Positions 51,376 to 63,261 of a stretch of DNA of 64,000 nt are shown here, one piece after another. Numbering within the stretch: the stretch's first letter is position 1; each line of letters starts with the position of its first letter. The translations under genes were made by a program, and so were the position numbers. Source of the DNA: Aquila chrysaetos chrysaetos. Its lineage: Eukaryota; Chordata; Aves; Accipitriformes; Accipitridae. The stretch spans positions 74,438,742-74,502,741 of the forward strand of contig NC_044007.1 in the NCBI RefSeq assembly GCF_900496995.4. The letters are read 5' to 3'. Under the pieces are notes generated by a model. The model was not told the DNA's origin and searched no databases. It saw only the letters and a program-made list of their open reading frames with translations.

Positions 51376-52218
51376 CTGCTGAGATAGCTTGGTTTCAGTT
51401 AGTCTGAGTAGTCAAAAGGGAAATGTTGTCTGTAAGTGGTGGCAAGGAAAATGAGATAGCAAAATATAGCTGTAAATCTTCAAAATCTGGCTCTCCTGTT
51501 AAATGGTCTGGCTTTCTATGTTTTGGCTAGATGAAAAATTGGAGATTGGAGGGGAAAAACTAGTTCAACTGAATTGCTTGTTTCAAACATTTCTTTTTTC
51601 ATTGGAAGTATTTTAGTTACTGATACATGATTGGTGTTTAGAATTACTGTTAAGAATGCAAAGAAAAGATTTAGGGATTAAACCTAGATGGTGCAGAGGT
51701 TTCCATGCTACCAATGGTAACAGAAAAAGGGTCAAAGGCAGAAGAGTTAAGACTTTCTGTGTTGCCCAGCTAAGAGGAAAAAGCTCTTAAGAGGGATAAA
51801 TGATCCGCTTTTTCTTAAAATATTAATATCTCTGTCTGGTATATAGGAAACCTAATGTGTTTATGTCTCTGTTGCCTTTGGTAAGTGGGCTCAAGTCTGG
51901 GTTCAGATTTTCAGAGCCAAGAGATTCAGACAGTGACATCTTCAGATTTTGTCTGTGGCAATGGAAATGGGCGGGAACGCAGGCTTGAGGCTTAAGCCGC
52001 TTTGCCGGTCCGGGGGTGCTCTAGAGTCCTGAGATAAATGCTTAATTTGGGAGGGATGAAGCTGAACCAGAAAGCTTCTGACTTGATAATCAATACTGAC
52101 TTTGAGATCAATAGGTCCATTTCTAACTTGCTTGTAAATCTCTTTTGAAAGAGAAAATCTAAGTGTTAAAGGTTCATCTGAACTTCTTTCAAAGTAACTT
52201 TTCAACATTTTGAAATAA
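51376..52218. other. Unique sequence between CR1 and LTR
   Basis: No exon or named repeat recognised. The longest frame is 95 aa (51,942-52,229 minus), without motif. Confidence 0.5.
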
Positions 52219-52223
52219 ATTTT

Positions 52224-52819
52224 TGTCATGCTTTAACCCCAGCCAGCAAATAAGCACCACGCAGCCGCTCACTCACTCCCCACCACCCAGTGGGATGGGG
52301 GAGAGAATCGGGGAAAAAAAAGTAAAATTTGTGGGTTGAGATAAGAACAGCTTAGTAGAACAGAAAGGAAGAAACTAATAATGATAATAATGACAATAAT
52401 GAAATGACAATAATAATAATAATAAAAGAATTGGAATATACAAAACAAGTGATGCACAATGCAATTGCTCACCACTCACCGACTGATGCCCAGTTAGTTC
52501 CCGAGGAGTGAGCCGCCCCTCCTGGCCAACTCCCCCCAGTTTATATACGGGACGTGACATCATGTGGTATGGAATACCCCTTTGGCCAGTTTGGGTCAGC
52601 TGTCCCGGCTGTGTCCCCTCCCAGCTCCTTATGCCCCTCCAGCCTTCTTGCTGGCTGGGCATCAGAAGCTGAAAAATCCTTGACTTGGTACAAACACTGC
52701 TTAGCAACAACTGAAAACATCAGTGTGTTATCAACATTCTTTTCACACTGAACCAAAACCATAACACTATACTAGCTACTAGAAAGAAAATTAACTCTAT
52801 CCCAGCCAAAACCAAGATA
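52224..52819 (-). mobile_element. Complete solo LTR of an avian endogenous retrovirus
   Basis: The 596-bp element is bounded by TG...TA on the plus strand (TGTCATGCTTTAACCCC at left, CAGCCAAAACCAAGATA at right; the expected final CA has mutated to TA). It is flanked by an exact 5-bp target duplication ATTTT at 52,219-52,223 and 52,820-52,824. It aligns throughout with the reverse complement of the LTR at 62,685-63,256. In its own sense it has an NF-kB-consensus site (GGGGTATTCC, 52,571-52,580), a CRE-like element, and a TATA box (TATATAAA, 52,540-52,547). A GC-rich region and an ATT/ATTG-rich microsatellite (about 52,375-52,430) follow. No internal viral genes adjoin it, so it formed by LTR-LTR recombination. 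A 5-bp duplication fits an ERVL-like integrase. Confidence 0.9.
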
Positions 52820-52824
52820 ATTTT

Positions 52825-55745
52825 AAAGGAACATATAAAACCTTTACCAGAAAAAAGTTATTTTGTTTCAAAACAATAATCTTGTTCAAAGTTACTCTAC
52901 AGTAGTTACCAATCATTTTTATTAAAGATAAAGGAGATTTTTTGACACAGTAAAATATTTTCTAAAGGGAACAGATATCAAAAGCAGCTGATATAAAGTA
53001 ATTGATCTTAATACAGAGATGAGGATGTCTTTCCTGCAAAGATATGTTGCAGAATTATATGGTGAAAAATAATCAACTTAAAGTTAATTTCAAGTGCATG
53101 GCATTTCTATGGTGTGGGGTTTTTTTTGTTACACTGTTAATTTTTACTACCATGTAGGACAATAAGGGTGTGTTAGATTATTTTAGAGATAGGCATCCTG
53201 CAATGACTGCCTGGGTGAAATTACGTGACATCACACTAATGCCTGTGAAACAGGGCTCTGCTGAATGCTTGGTGGTGAGGATGCAGTGTGCATCTCTGAG
53301 TCGAGCTCCTTGTGCAGAGACTCAGGATTTTTTCAGTCTGAAGCTGCTAGCTGTATGTACGAGCAGCTGCAAGTCCTATCCTCTCTATGACTTCCTATAA
53401 CTAGTTTATGTAAGAAAACAGTACTTTTGTACTGTCTTACTAGAGTTGTTTTGTGATGATATGAGCACAGATCAGGCTTAAAATAACCTTTCAGTTTTGC
53501 AACAGGGAAAAATTGGAACAACAGTTGAAAAAAATCCTGTGTTTGCAGGTGGTTGGGAGATACTCAGATAGTGTGATTTATTCATTTCCTTTTTGTATAA
53601 CAGAGAAATGAAGACTTCAGCACTAGCTGAGAATGATTTTTCTCCTCCACATCTTAAATTCCCCACACTTTCATTACAACAAAAGAACTAGGAAGTGCCC
53701 AGGGAACTTGAACCGGGTTCTTTCATGTAACAGCACATGGCACTGTTAGAATCGGATAAATGGCTTATGGCTTTTGAGGACACCTTTGTTACTTTTTTAG
53801 ATACCTTTGGTTTAGATTCTCTTCTGCAGATTGGTATTTCTAGATGAAGTGAATAGAGTTATCAAGAGGTAGGCTGATGGTCATACTTCTAGGTTATGTG
53901 GATTCATTTTCAGATGTCCATTTTTGTCCATCACCCACAGAGAGAATAGAATAAGTCTTTTTCTTGTCCCCACTGTACTTTTGTCTTCTCACACAGCTAC
54001 CCATTAATCAAGTAGTGCATGCAGCTCAATTTCAGTAAATGAGATTTTCCATATTTTGACATATTGTTACACTGCCATCTTTCTAGTTATACTTGGTGAC
54101 TCGAAGAAAAATCTAACAGGACAGAGGTGGAGGAACTGATTTTAGCATTTGTTGTAAAAATCACTACTTTTTAATAGCACCCTGTCAAATTTTGTTTTGA
54201 AATTGTCTGAAAAAAATACTTTTCTTGACCGTGTTCTCTCAGACCCCGTAGCAATAAAATAGCAAGCACTGTTGGGATGGTTGATACAAATTTCAAACAC
54301 GGCTCCTCCAACATTGACGGGAATGCTGTTGAACAAACTGCTGAGAAAACAGAATGATGTGCACATGAGTGTATGCAGTAAATAGTACCCCTCCCCTCAA
54401 GTGCAGGTTCCTCCCTAAAGAGAGCACCACAGGACATCCTGATAAGGATACATTCCCAGGTGTAAGGTAGTGTTTGTGTGAAAGTACTCGAATTGCTGCA
54501 AAGCAGATATAACATTGTGATTGCTATTGTGATTTTATTGTGTTATTATGATTGCAATTATGATTTTGTAGCAGTTTGCACTCAGTTGTGCGGTACTGAA
54601 TAAGAGGCAAATTCGTTTTTCTTTGGTGTGGACAAAGTGTGGTGTTTTAAGTAATCTAAGCGTAGATAACCTTTCTCTGTGTGTGTACATATATATACAG
54701 ATAAAGTAATGGTTGCTGTGTGTGCATATTGCTGTTATTGCTACTTCTTTGTCTTCTCCTGTCTGAAAAATACAAAGGGAAGAAGAAGAAGATCTATTGC
54801 TTCTCTAGAGAATGCCTCTCTCATTCTCCTGAAAAAGATAAAAGAATGACTGGGAGAAGTATTTTCTAGCTCATACAGGAAAAGATTTAATAAAGAAAAA
54901 AGAAACAAGCACCCAGCTCCAAGAGGATTGCCATGGTAATTGTTCAAAGGGTAAGAATAAAAAAACTGAGAAGGAGCCCTGTGTTGCCCTCGGAGACGAT
55001 GACAGAGGAAGGAAAGTCTTGACTTACTTCCTCCTGTCCCACCAAGTATGTAGTAAGTTGACCTTTTCCAGCCTTGTCAGGACTGGAGAAGGAGGGGTCT
55101 GCTGTGTAAGAGCTTACATGACATATGTGTCAAAACCCTGAAGCTGTTGGGGAAAAAAAACATCCTAAAAGGGCAAAAAAGAGGCTGACACCTGAAGCTC
55201 TGGTCAGGAATGCCTGTGCCAGTTCTGCCATGAAGGGCTTCATAAGTTTAGGGTGGAAGAAAAAAAGGATTCAGTAAGACAAGGTAGTAAAGTTCAGTAA
55301 CTTCCCCTGGAGTACGCTCAGGTTCAGATTCCTTGTTTGCCTCTTCTTTCCCCTCATTCATTCCTGAGTCATTGAGAGACTTGAATCTCAGTCCTTCTCA
55401 CTGTGCTATCGTCTCTCTTTATAAAGAAAAAAATGCTTTGAAAGAACAGGCTTATTCTGATATGAAATGGGGGGAGGGAAGAGGAAGACGTCTACCTCCT
55501 TACCTTTCAAACCATGAAATCTCAGGTCAGATAACATCAGGATCTACAAGAATATCAAGCATGAAGCGGATACTCTCTGCAGGCTGTTGAGCAAGAAGGA
55601 GGTACCAAAAGAAGACATATCTTGTCACAAGCTGGGAAAGAGCTTTCCTGATTGGGGAATTAGCTCAGTATTTTTGAAGTTATTCTATGAACCTTTGTAA
55701 CTGCTTCAGTGTGGGATACCAGTGAGTTAAAGAACTTCAAGAGGA
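52825..55745. other. Unique AT-rich sequence, no gene recognised
   Basis: No exon or named repeat recognised. A diverged ATTGTGATT-type tandem lies at about 54,515-54,570. The longest frame is 114 aa (54,171-54,515 minus), overlapped by a second minus frame and without motif. Confidence 0.55.
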
Positions 55746-55875
55746 TGCTGTAAGAATGGCTGGCTGGGTCAGACCAGAGCCTTTCACTGTATCTCTAACA
55801 CTGGCCAAAAATGAATGCTTAATTTAAGAATGGGACAAGTAGACAGTGGTATGTCCCTGGAATATCCTCCAAAAT
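55746..55875 (-). mobile_element. CR1-type LINE 3' fragment, minus strand
   Basis: GTAAGAATGGCTGGCTGGGTCAGACCAGAGCC followed by ATCTCTAACACTGGCCAAAAATGAATGC matches the reversed 3' tail of the old CR1 group, as at 44,452. The copy is short and diverged, and only the tail is present, as is usual for 5'-truncated LINEs. Confidence 0.65.
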
Positions 55876-58454
55876 AATTCCAATTCAAGGATCAATGTGA
55901 AAGGACTTTCAGAGACAGAATTATGTCTCTGTATTTTATAGCCTTCAAACGATTTTTTTTGTCAATGTGTTTATTCCTTTGCTGACTAACTGAATAATGT
56001 CTGGTACTAAATATGTGACAAGTATTTTTAATAAGGAGAAACATAGATCTAGCTAATGTTTTTCTAGTGATTTTTTTTTTCTATGCTTACAAGGAAGAAG
56101 AAAGGGGATTATTTGTGTTTATAAATGTAGTCTGATTTCAGAGTACCTCGACTCATTTCTAATTATTTCACTTTGGGGGACTTGATCTCAGAAGACGTCC
56201 TGTGCTTCTGAGCCGGAATTTTGACTCCTCATTAAAAGTTAACTATGCTAGTGGTAAACTCCTATTTTGATAGTGTCATTCTCTGAAGGGGTCAACTTGA
56301 AAGGTATGGTAAAGCCTGCTTTTTGTTAGAGGAGACCATCACAGTCTGCAAGGTTATTAAAGTTGATAACCGAAGGGAATAATGAAAGGTTTACATCTGG
56401 AAAGAAATGTACAATTATATTTCATGTATTACAATAGTTTGGGTTCAACATGTGTAGAAATTAAAATCTTTCATTTATGGTTTTCTTGGACTTGTAGCAG
56501 TCAGAACCTGGAAGTGAGGTATCATGAGCCACGTTTTCTGGTTTTCTTTCACTGCTAATTAGACAGCTATCTTCTCAAATCTGAGTAGGTTTATTTTATA
56601 ATGAATGCATTAGGGACTAAGAATGTACTGTTTCATTGTAGCTAGTCAGTTTTTAGGCCTTATTTTGTAAGAGAATAAATCCTTTCCTGTAATATAATTT
56701 TTTATGCCCCAAAATCTGAGCTGGAATTTTATTTGTAGATTCAGCATATCCTGTGGATGCATTTTATAAAATATTTATTTTCATTCCTTGAAAAAAGCTC
56801 TGACATAGATTTGATGATGCATGTGTTTGTTCAGCAGTTTGGACTGTTACTTACATTTTCAGAAGTTGCTTCTTGAAGGGACTCAGTTTTATAGATTTGC
56901 AATCCATTTTGCTGTAGATTAACCCAGGATTCCCCTGAATTTAGTGTCACATTCAGATAGTAGATATAGTTGGACAAATGTAGTTCATATCATTAGCTGT
57001 GGTTCATATCACAGCACAAACTGTTTGTGTGGTGTGTGGGAACTGCATATTCTTACACTGGACATCTGAGCAATAAATCTTTGATACAAGAGTCAGCGAG
57101 AGTTGTACATCTATGGTATGTATGGAGACAGAGGTCTGAGGCTTCATTTTTATCTTTGCAGCATTCCCAACTGCTGGTGCTTGCTCACAAGCAACGCAGG
57201 TACAACAGTGTGGAGCATGAATCTGGGGCTCAGAAATGGAAGAGTTATTTCATATTTTCATCTACATCTATTCCTCATAAAACAAATTCAAACTATTTCA
57301 CTAACAAGGGTTAAATGAATGGATTCTCAGCATCAGATGAGTTGATAGCTAGTAACAAAGGACCCTAACTGCAGATACACAGCGAAATACTGGAAATCTT
57401 AGTTCAGACTGATTAAAAAAAAAAAAAAAGAGTTGGTGTCATTATAAATGATATTCTAACATCAAAGAATAAAAAGGACTGGTCACTTGAAACTAAGCCC
57501 TTACTAAAGAAAAAAAAAACCAAATACAGATATTCCAGTTCCCTATTGATTTCAATGAGAAAAAAAAAAAGGGAATCCAAAAAACCAAGATATACTTTAA
57601 GTTTCTTTCAAAAATTATTTTTCCTGTATAGTCATGTTACAAGTATAATAGATCATAATGTCACCTGTTCTACCCACCTGTTAAACAAATGAAAAATCCT
57701 GTCTGGAAGGTATTTGGTGATCCCATGAAATGATTCTGAAAGGTTATAGCATTTAGAAATTTAGAAGAGAGTTGCAGTGCCTCACACAAGAAGGAAAAAC
57801 TCCAGGCAGAAAGAAAAGACTAGTGTGAGCTGTTTACTAGCTGGTTAAAAACAGGAGATGTGATTAGGAATGAACGAAGTCCTACGGTACCCTTGCCATC
57901 AGCAGAATTTTCTATCCCAACCTTTTCAATATATTTAGCATGCATGAGAGGAAATGAGGAAGAGCAGAAGCATGTCTGGAATGTGCCTATCATGATCTGA
58001 GCATTTAAGAGGAAATCAGAACAGCAACATAAGGACAGTAAGGCTGGTGAACTTTCAGGAGGAAGTAACGGCCATTTTAGGAAGATTAAATGGGATGTTT
58101 CAGGGAATAGACAAGGAATCTGGACAGCTACGTCATGAAAAAATCACTTAATGGCTAGAATCATAATGCAGAGCAATTGGAGCGAGCTGGGCATGACCCT
58201 TGATGGGTCAGAGAAGGAGTGAAACAGTTCTCCTTGGAGACGTGCTAGATCAGCATGAATTACAGCTATTCTCTGGTTTCCTTAACTTGCACCATATAAC
58301 ACCAAGTCTGAAAGAGCAGAGCGCCTAGGCTCTACCTTTCTTGCATTTTTCTGCTTTCCTCTCTCCCTTACTGCAGTGATATTAAGGATTTCAAGTTAGG
58401 TCTATGCAAAGCCTCCAACAACTTGGAAAAAAAAGTTTTCTTTTTGGGTAATCA
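55876..58454. other. Unique AT-rich sequence, no gene recognised
   Basis: No exon or named repeat recognised. A-rich runs occur at about 57,416-57,429, 57,509-57,519 and 57,560-57,571. The overlapping frames at 57,027-57,318 (95 and 71 aa) show no motif. Confidence 0.5.
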
Positions 58455-58841
58455 AACAGAACTCGGATGAGGTAAATTCAGACAAACGAGAGGAGGTGGT
58501 TCTTCACAGTACTTCTGGTCAGTGAAACTCATTGCCAGAGGGTGTTGCAGATGGTGAAAGGTTACCTGGATCCATAGATTACTGGACAAAAGCATGAGAG
58601 AGAAAGCCATTTAAGGATACTAAATATAAATTGATACTGTGTATTTTTTACAAATACTAAATATACATCCTACTGAATAAGTGGATTGTATAGAAAATAC
58701 TTGGAGCCTGGCAGAGCACACGAGAAAATGGGAAATGTCCTTCACTGGTTCTGTCTTAATCATCTGCTTGTGACCAGTGTTTGAGACAGAATACCAAGCC
58801 AGCTAGACCTCTGTCTGATCTAGTACTTCTTATGTTCTTTT
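58455..58841 (+). mobile_element. Old CR1-type LINE 3' end, plus strand
   Basis: GAGGAGGTGGTTCTTCACAGTACT, then GTGAAACTCATTGCCAGAGGGTGTTGCAGA and GGACAAAAGCATGAGAGAGAAAGCCAT, follow the conserved coding end and 3' UTR of the old amniote CR1 group. The tail reads TGTTTGAGACAGAATACCAAGC, then AGACCTCTGTCTGATCTAGTACTTCTTATGTTCTT, ending near 58,841. An AT-rich segment with two copies of ACTAAATATA (58,620-58,672) is probably an insertion or slippage. No intact frame remains. Confidence 0.75.
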
Positions 58842-60369
58842 ATTTTAACACACCAAATTAGGCTCTTTGGCTCCTTAGCATACAAAGATCTGTGCATGAG
58901 CACATGAAGATCTGTGGCTGCCTGCAACATTCTCAGCTGTACAGAGATATAAGGCTTTTGCAGGCTCAAATGAAATGAAGCGTACGCAAAGCCCTTGCAT
59001 TTACAGCTTAACTCTCTCAGTTTTTTCAAGGTATTTTTCTTTTTTTTCTTTCTTTTTTCTTTCTTTTTTTTTTTTTTTGACAGGGGTGGTGGTAAAGACT
59101 GAAGGATAGGATGACAGCATGATCTTGTTGGTAACTTGGCTTTTTTTTATGTTTACTATAAAATTTGTAAAATATGTAGAAATGAAAGAAAATACTGATC
59201 AAGCATTCACAGACTACAGTACTGCCTGGTGGAAGAGTTAAATTTCTGCTGAGGTATGTGAATTTTTATTTGTATGTTCACTTTTGGAAAGTAGTATTTG
59301 CATCACTTCAGAGATGTGTATGCTATTTCAGTAAGAATGACTGACAGAAAGGTCTGCAGTATTGTTAGTTGTCTGCAAAACAAGTGGGAGCATCTCATAT
59401 TCTTCTAAGTAGAAGTAGGAAGTGTCGACAGAGGATATTGATTTAGAATACTTGCCTGGTTTGAGTAAACCCCAACAGCATGTGTGCCTGCTGTCCTGAT
59501 CCAGGAAAATTGCTCAAGATTGGGGGTAGGGAAAAAACAGAGAGCATCTTAGTGGTATAACAGGTCACAAATCTGATGAAGCAAAAATACATTTTCAGAA
59601 ACCATGAGTTTGAATGACTCAGAGAGCAACTAGAGACAGGGGAAAACTCACAGGATTACGTAGCCACTTAGAAAGACTCTTTGCAGACGTACTTATGTAT
59701 GTAAGATTACTGGTGAAAGTAGGACAGAGTGCTTTCAGAAAATCAGAGAGAGGACATAAGGCAGTTATGTATGTGATTTTGAATCCCTATCAGTGTGAAC
59801 ACAGCTGTGAAAGGCAGCTTCCCATTGATACCACGCAACATAGCAGTACTACAGTTTTTGCTAGTGAACTTCCTAGATGCAAACAATTCCACTTCATAAA
59901 GAAATACATATATTGTCTTTTTGTCAAAATCCTGACTTCATGCAGAAGTAAAGAATATAAGTCCAGTGTTTCTAGTGGTAGACTAAATTTTATCCAGAGC
60001 AGTAGTGGATTTTCCAGCAAGCAAAGAGCAAGCATATTCCAAAGACCATATATTTAAGGAAAAGGGAAAAACCACGCAAAGCCCTATAACAACACTGCCA
60101 GTCAGAAAGCTAATGGCTTCACCTGCGTGGGTACTGTGGGCTGCCAAGGAGCAGAAGCAGAGAGAGAACTGCTGACGCTTCACCGTATGCTCCTGGGGCA
60201 TGCCTTACGGAGAGGTGACAAGAGAGAGAGTAAACTGGTTGTATGTCTTTCCTCAGTCCTAACAGGAATAGATCAGCATGTTCACGTATGGCTCAAAAAC
60301 CAGAGGAAAGGACACCTTGAGAGTCTGCAAAGCTCGCACTCGATGGGATGGGGGAGGGGGAAGAATTTG
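58842..60369. other. Unique sequence with a long pyrimidine tract
   Basis: A T/C tract (TTTTTTTCTTTCTTTTTTC..., 59,036-59,078) is present. The 147-codon ATG frame at 59,614-60,057 has no recognised domain, and an 81-aa frame runs antisense inside it. The sequence just before 60,370 may contain an unrecognised 5' part of the next LTR. Confidence 0.5.
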
Positions 60370-60713
60370 GGGCTGGGGACAAATCGTCCAAGGGATATTC
60401 CATGCCATATAACGTCATGCTCCGCAATAAATCAGGGTAAGGAGAAGAACAGGGTGGGAGTTTTGTCTTCCAAGGTGTCCATTGCTCAGAGACTGGCTGG
60501 GCATCAGTCTGCTTGTGGGAAGGGGTTTGCCTTTGCATCTTCCCCCCACCCCACCCCCATCTTTCCTTTACTTATTAAACTACCTTTATTCTGGCCCACA
60601 AGATTTCTTGCTTTTTCTCTTCCCGTTCTCTCCCCTGTCCTGCTGGCGGGAGTGGGGTAGTGAGCAAGTGGCTGTGTGGGTGCCTAGTTGCCGGCTGCGG
60701 TCAACCCGTCACA
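60370..60713 (+). mobile_element. Diverged LTR, 3' part
   Basis: This stretch shares an ordered set of blocks with the LTR at 62,685. These are CCAAGGGATATTCCATGCCAT (60,388-60,408), TGGGCATCAGTC, a TTGCATC region, TTCTCTCCCC, AGTGAGCAAGTGGCTGTGTGGG and GCCTAGTTGCCGGCTG, ending in CCCGTCACA at 60,713. It has an NF-kB-consensus GGGATATTCC (60,392-60,401), a CRE-like AACGTCAT, and AATAAA at 60,426-60,431. The 5' boundary and target duplication were not found. The low similarity elsewhere suggests a different subfamily. A 177-codon frame crossing it (60,127-60,660) is not a gene. Confidence 0.7.
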
Positions 60714-62679
60714 ATATCATGAAGTTATTTAGTATTATATGAATGTGCACTGTAGCTGACTTTATAGCTAAATATATATCTATATATATTAAGGTAAAGA
60801 TGGTATTCATGCCAAAGATATATGCCAAGGCTTCCAGCTGTTAGATTTTAGCTTATTCTGTAATAGATCCTTGCTGTTTTATTCTTAACTCTCATCAAGG
60901 TTCATTTAAGTATCTTAAATTGTTAAAATTAGTTTCTAGAATGGAGTTAACACACCTTAAGACACATTAACAAAACCCCCCAGAATTTATAGTAATTCTT
61001 AGGCTGACTGGAATAAAGCAAATTTTGTCCCATCTTGGAAATGCTACTTTTTTCCCCCCTCTTTCTTCAGTCTAAGCATTTTTCTGCTTTCTTCCTTCAA
61101 TAAGGCTAAATTCTGGATTTCAATAGAAAAAGCTCCCACTGACTTAATTTTTTTTAAGTACAATCACAGGTAATGAAGTACAGCCTTAGCAGTGCTATAG
61201 AGGTGCTGTTTTAAAGAAGGTCTATTAGGGCAGATTTTCCAAGGTACAGTCTTGTACTAGAATTACTCGAATTATCTAGTTCTATTACGAATAATTTACC
61301 TGAAAGTTTGAATTTATGACTTGATATGTTTACATATTGCTGTCCAAAGAAGACACTGCATCTTAGCAATTCATAATACATTAAACAATTATTCCTTTAT
61401 GTTCCTGTCTCCCCTGCTTTAAAAGGAACACATCAGTGAATTTCTGTCAATGTCATCTTCAAAATGCCACCAAAGAATGTAGCTGGGACTTTGACTTTGA
61501 ATCAATGTAAGAAATAACAGAGAATACCTAATTGCTTCTTTATTCATTAAAGCAATGTTACTTGTTTTTCCATTGGTACTTTTAGGGTGTAAATTCAGTT
61601 CCTCCTCTCTGTGACTGTATTTTTGCCAGTCTAAAATACTTACCTAAAAAAATGAAGTTTTAATAGAACGTCATGTATCACAGAACCTCCATGTATTCTT
61701 TTTAGGTCTATTGCACTTGTGTTAATGCAGTGAACTGATATAACAGATACTCAACCATCTTTCAGTAATTTGTGAGGGGGTTTTGAGCCCAAGAGTATTG
61801 TGTTATCTGGCATACATACAGTTCAAAGACAAAACCTGTTCTTGTTTTCTTTAAAGATTATATAATTAAGTGATAATTATTCTCTTTTCATCCACATTTC
61901 TAAGCAGCCTTTGCAAACATTAAACAGCCTGGGAAAGTAATTAAACATTCTCTCTCCAATCCCTAATCTTGTCAGGTTGTGTGGTAAGAGATGTGGAAGG
62001 CTCGTTAACAAAGAAGGAAATAATCCCTTATTTTATTACAGATTTTAAATAGCCAAAACATTTACAAAAACAAAGCTCCAAAGTCACCTGTAAGTTTATA
62101 GAGTGCTGAGTGTTGGCTTACAAAAACAGTGCATTCACCTGAGCTGAAACTCTTCTAAATTAGTTCTCCTTGTTATCTTTATGTTGTCCATTTCTAGTCA
62201 ATGGCAAATAAAAGGACTTTTAAAAGTTTTTCTTCTTTTTTCACAGCGTACGTTGACAAGCTCTAACAAAAAGTTTCTGTGCTTGAGAGAGGGTCTTTGT
62301 TTCTTTTTCCAGCTATTGGAAAAATGTTATCTCTCCTTTCGTATTTTGCCTTGTCCTCAACTCAGAATACCTACATTAGTTACGGGTGAAAAAAAAGATG
62401 ACAAACCAGTTAACTTTGTGGTGCTGTGGGCACATTTGGTATCTTAGCTCTCTATTTTAATGTATTTTAAAGCCTTCTTAAACCAGAGTTTTCAAGGTGA
62501 GCTCTGGTAATTTGATCAGCCATGAGGAGGACTTGGCCTGGCCGGAAAAACAGGCATAGAGTCACTTAAAAACATTTAGCAAAATTGCTAAGAAAAACAC
62601 CTGCAGCTGAACATATGTTCAGCTTCTAAATGCCTTTAAGTAATAAAGCAATATGAAGAATAAACAAGAGAGCCTGAGT
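60714..62679. other. Unique AT-rich sequence, no gene recognised
   Basis: No exon or named repeat recognised. A TATATATCTATATATATT-type stretch lies at about 60,772-60,790. The longest frame is 88 aa (62,181-62,447). Confidence 0.55.
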
Positions 62680-62684
62680 ATATG

Positions 62685-63256
62685 TGTCCTGGTTTTGGCT
62701 GGTTTCTTTCTAGTAGCTGGTATAGTGTTATGTTTTGAGTTCAGTATGAGAAGAATGTTGATAACACACTGATGTTTTCAGTTGTTGCTAAGCAGTGTTT
62801 GTACCAAGTCAAGGATTTTTCAGCTTCTGATGTCCAGCCAGCAGGAAGGCTGGAGGGGCACAAGGAGTTGGGAGGGGACACAGTCAGGACAGCTGACCCA
62901 AATTGGCCAAAGGGATATTCCATACCATGTGATGTCACGTCCCATATATAAACTGGGGAGAGTTGGCCAGGAGGGGCAGCTCACTGCTCGGGCATCAGTC
63001 GGTGAGTGGTGAGCAATTGCATTGTGCTTCACTTGTTTTGTATATTCCAATTCTTTTATTATTATTATTATTGTCATTTCATTATTGTCATTATTATCAA
63101 TATTAGTTTCTTCCTTTCTGTTCTACTAAGCTGTTCTTATCTCAACCCACGAGTTTTACTTTTTTTCCCCGATTCTCTCCCCCATCCCACTGGGTGGTGG
63201 GGAGTGAGTGAGTGGCTGTGTGGTGCTTAGTTGCTGGCTGGGGTTGAACCACGACA
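62685..63256 (+). mobile_element. Complete solo LTR of an avian endogenous retrovirus
   Basis: The 572-bp element starts TGTCCTGGTTTTGGCTGG and ends GGGTTGAACCACGACA. It is flanked by an exact 5-bp target duplication ATATG (62,680-62,684 and 63,257-63,261). The U3-like part contains GGGATATTCC (62,912-62,921, NF-kB consensus), GATGTCACGT (CRE-like) and TATATAAA (62,945-62,952). A TTA/ATTG-rich microsatellite (about 63,053-63,110) lies downstream. It is the same family as the minus-strand LTR at 52,224. No viral coding region adjoins it. The TATA box, NF-kB-type site and both ends are intact. Confidence 0.92.
62912..62952 (+). promoter_or_regulatory. LTR core promoter: NF-kB site, CRE-like site, TATA box
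   Basis: GGGATATTCC (62,912-62,921) fits GGGRNWYYCC exactly, GATGTCACGT (62,931-62,940) resembles a cAMP-response element, and TATATAAA begins at 62,945. The same order and the same 23-bp gap from NF-kB site to TATA box occur in the minus-strand LTR (52,571-52,580 to 52,540-52,547). Conservation in both copies suggests the ancestral viral promoter. Present activity is unknown. Confidence 0.6.
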
Positions 63257-63261
63257 ATATG

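Noticed and set aside
52269..52710. Minus-strand frames of 68-111 codons, mirrored by plus-strand frames at 62,782-63,230
   Set aside because: They match each other only because both sit in copies of the same LTR. The YYYYY- and IIII-rich parts come from the ATT microsatellite.
59614..60057. 147-codon ATG frame
   Set aside because: No recognised domain, and a substantial antisense frame lies within it. Length is plausible by chance in 64 kb.
60127..60660. 177-codon frame
   Set aside because: It crosses the boundary of a diverged LTR and includes C-rich LTR sequence. No retroviral or host motif.
62838..62862. CCAGCAGGAAGGCTGG as a second CTCF site
   Set aside because: The spacing and central bases do not fit the CTCF core, and it lies in LTR sequence.
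52224..63256. Possible single provirus bounded by LTRs at 52.2 and 62.7 kb
   Set aside because: The LTRs are in opposite orientation, each has its own target duplication, and no gag, pol or env sequence lies between them.
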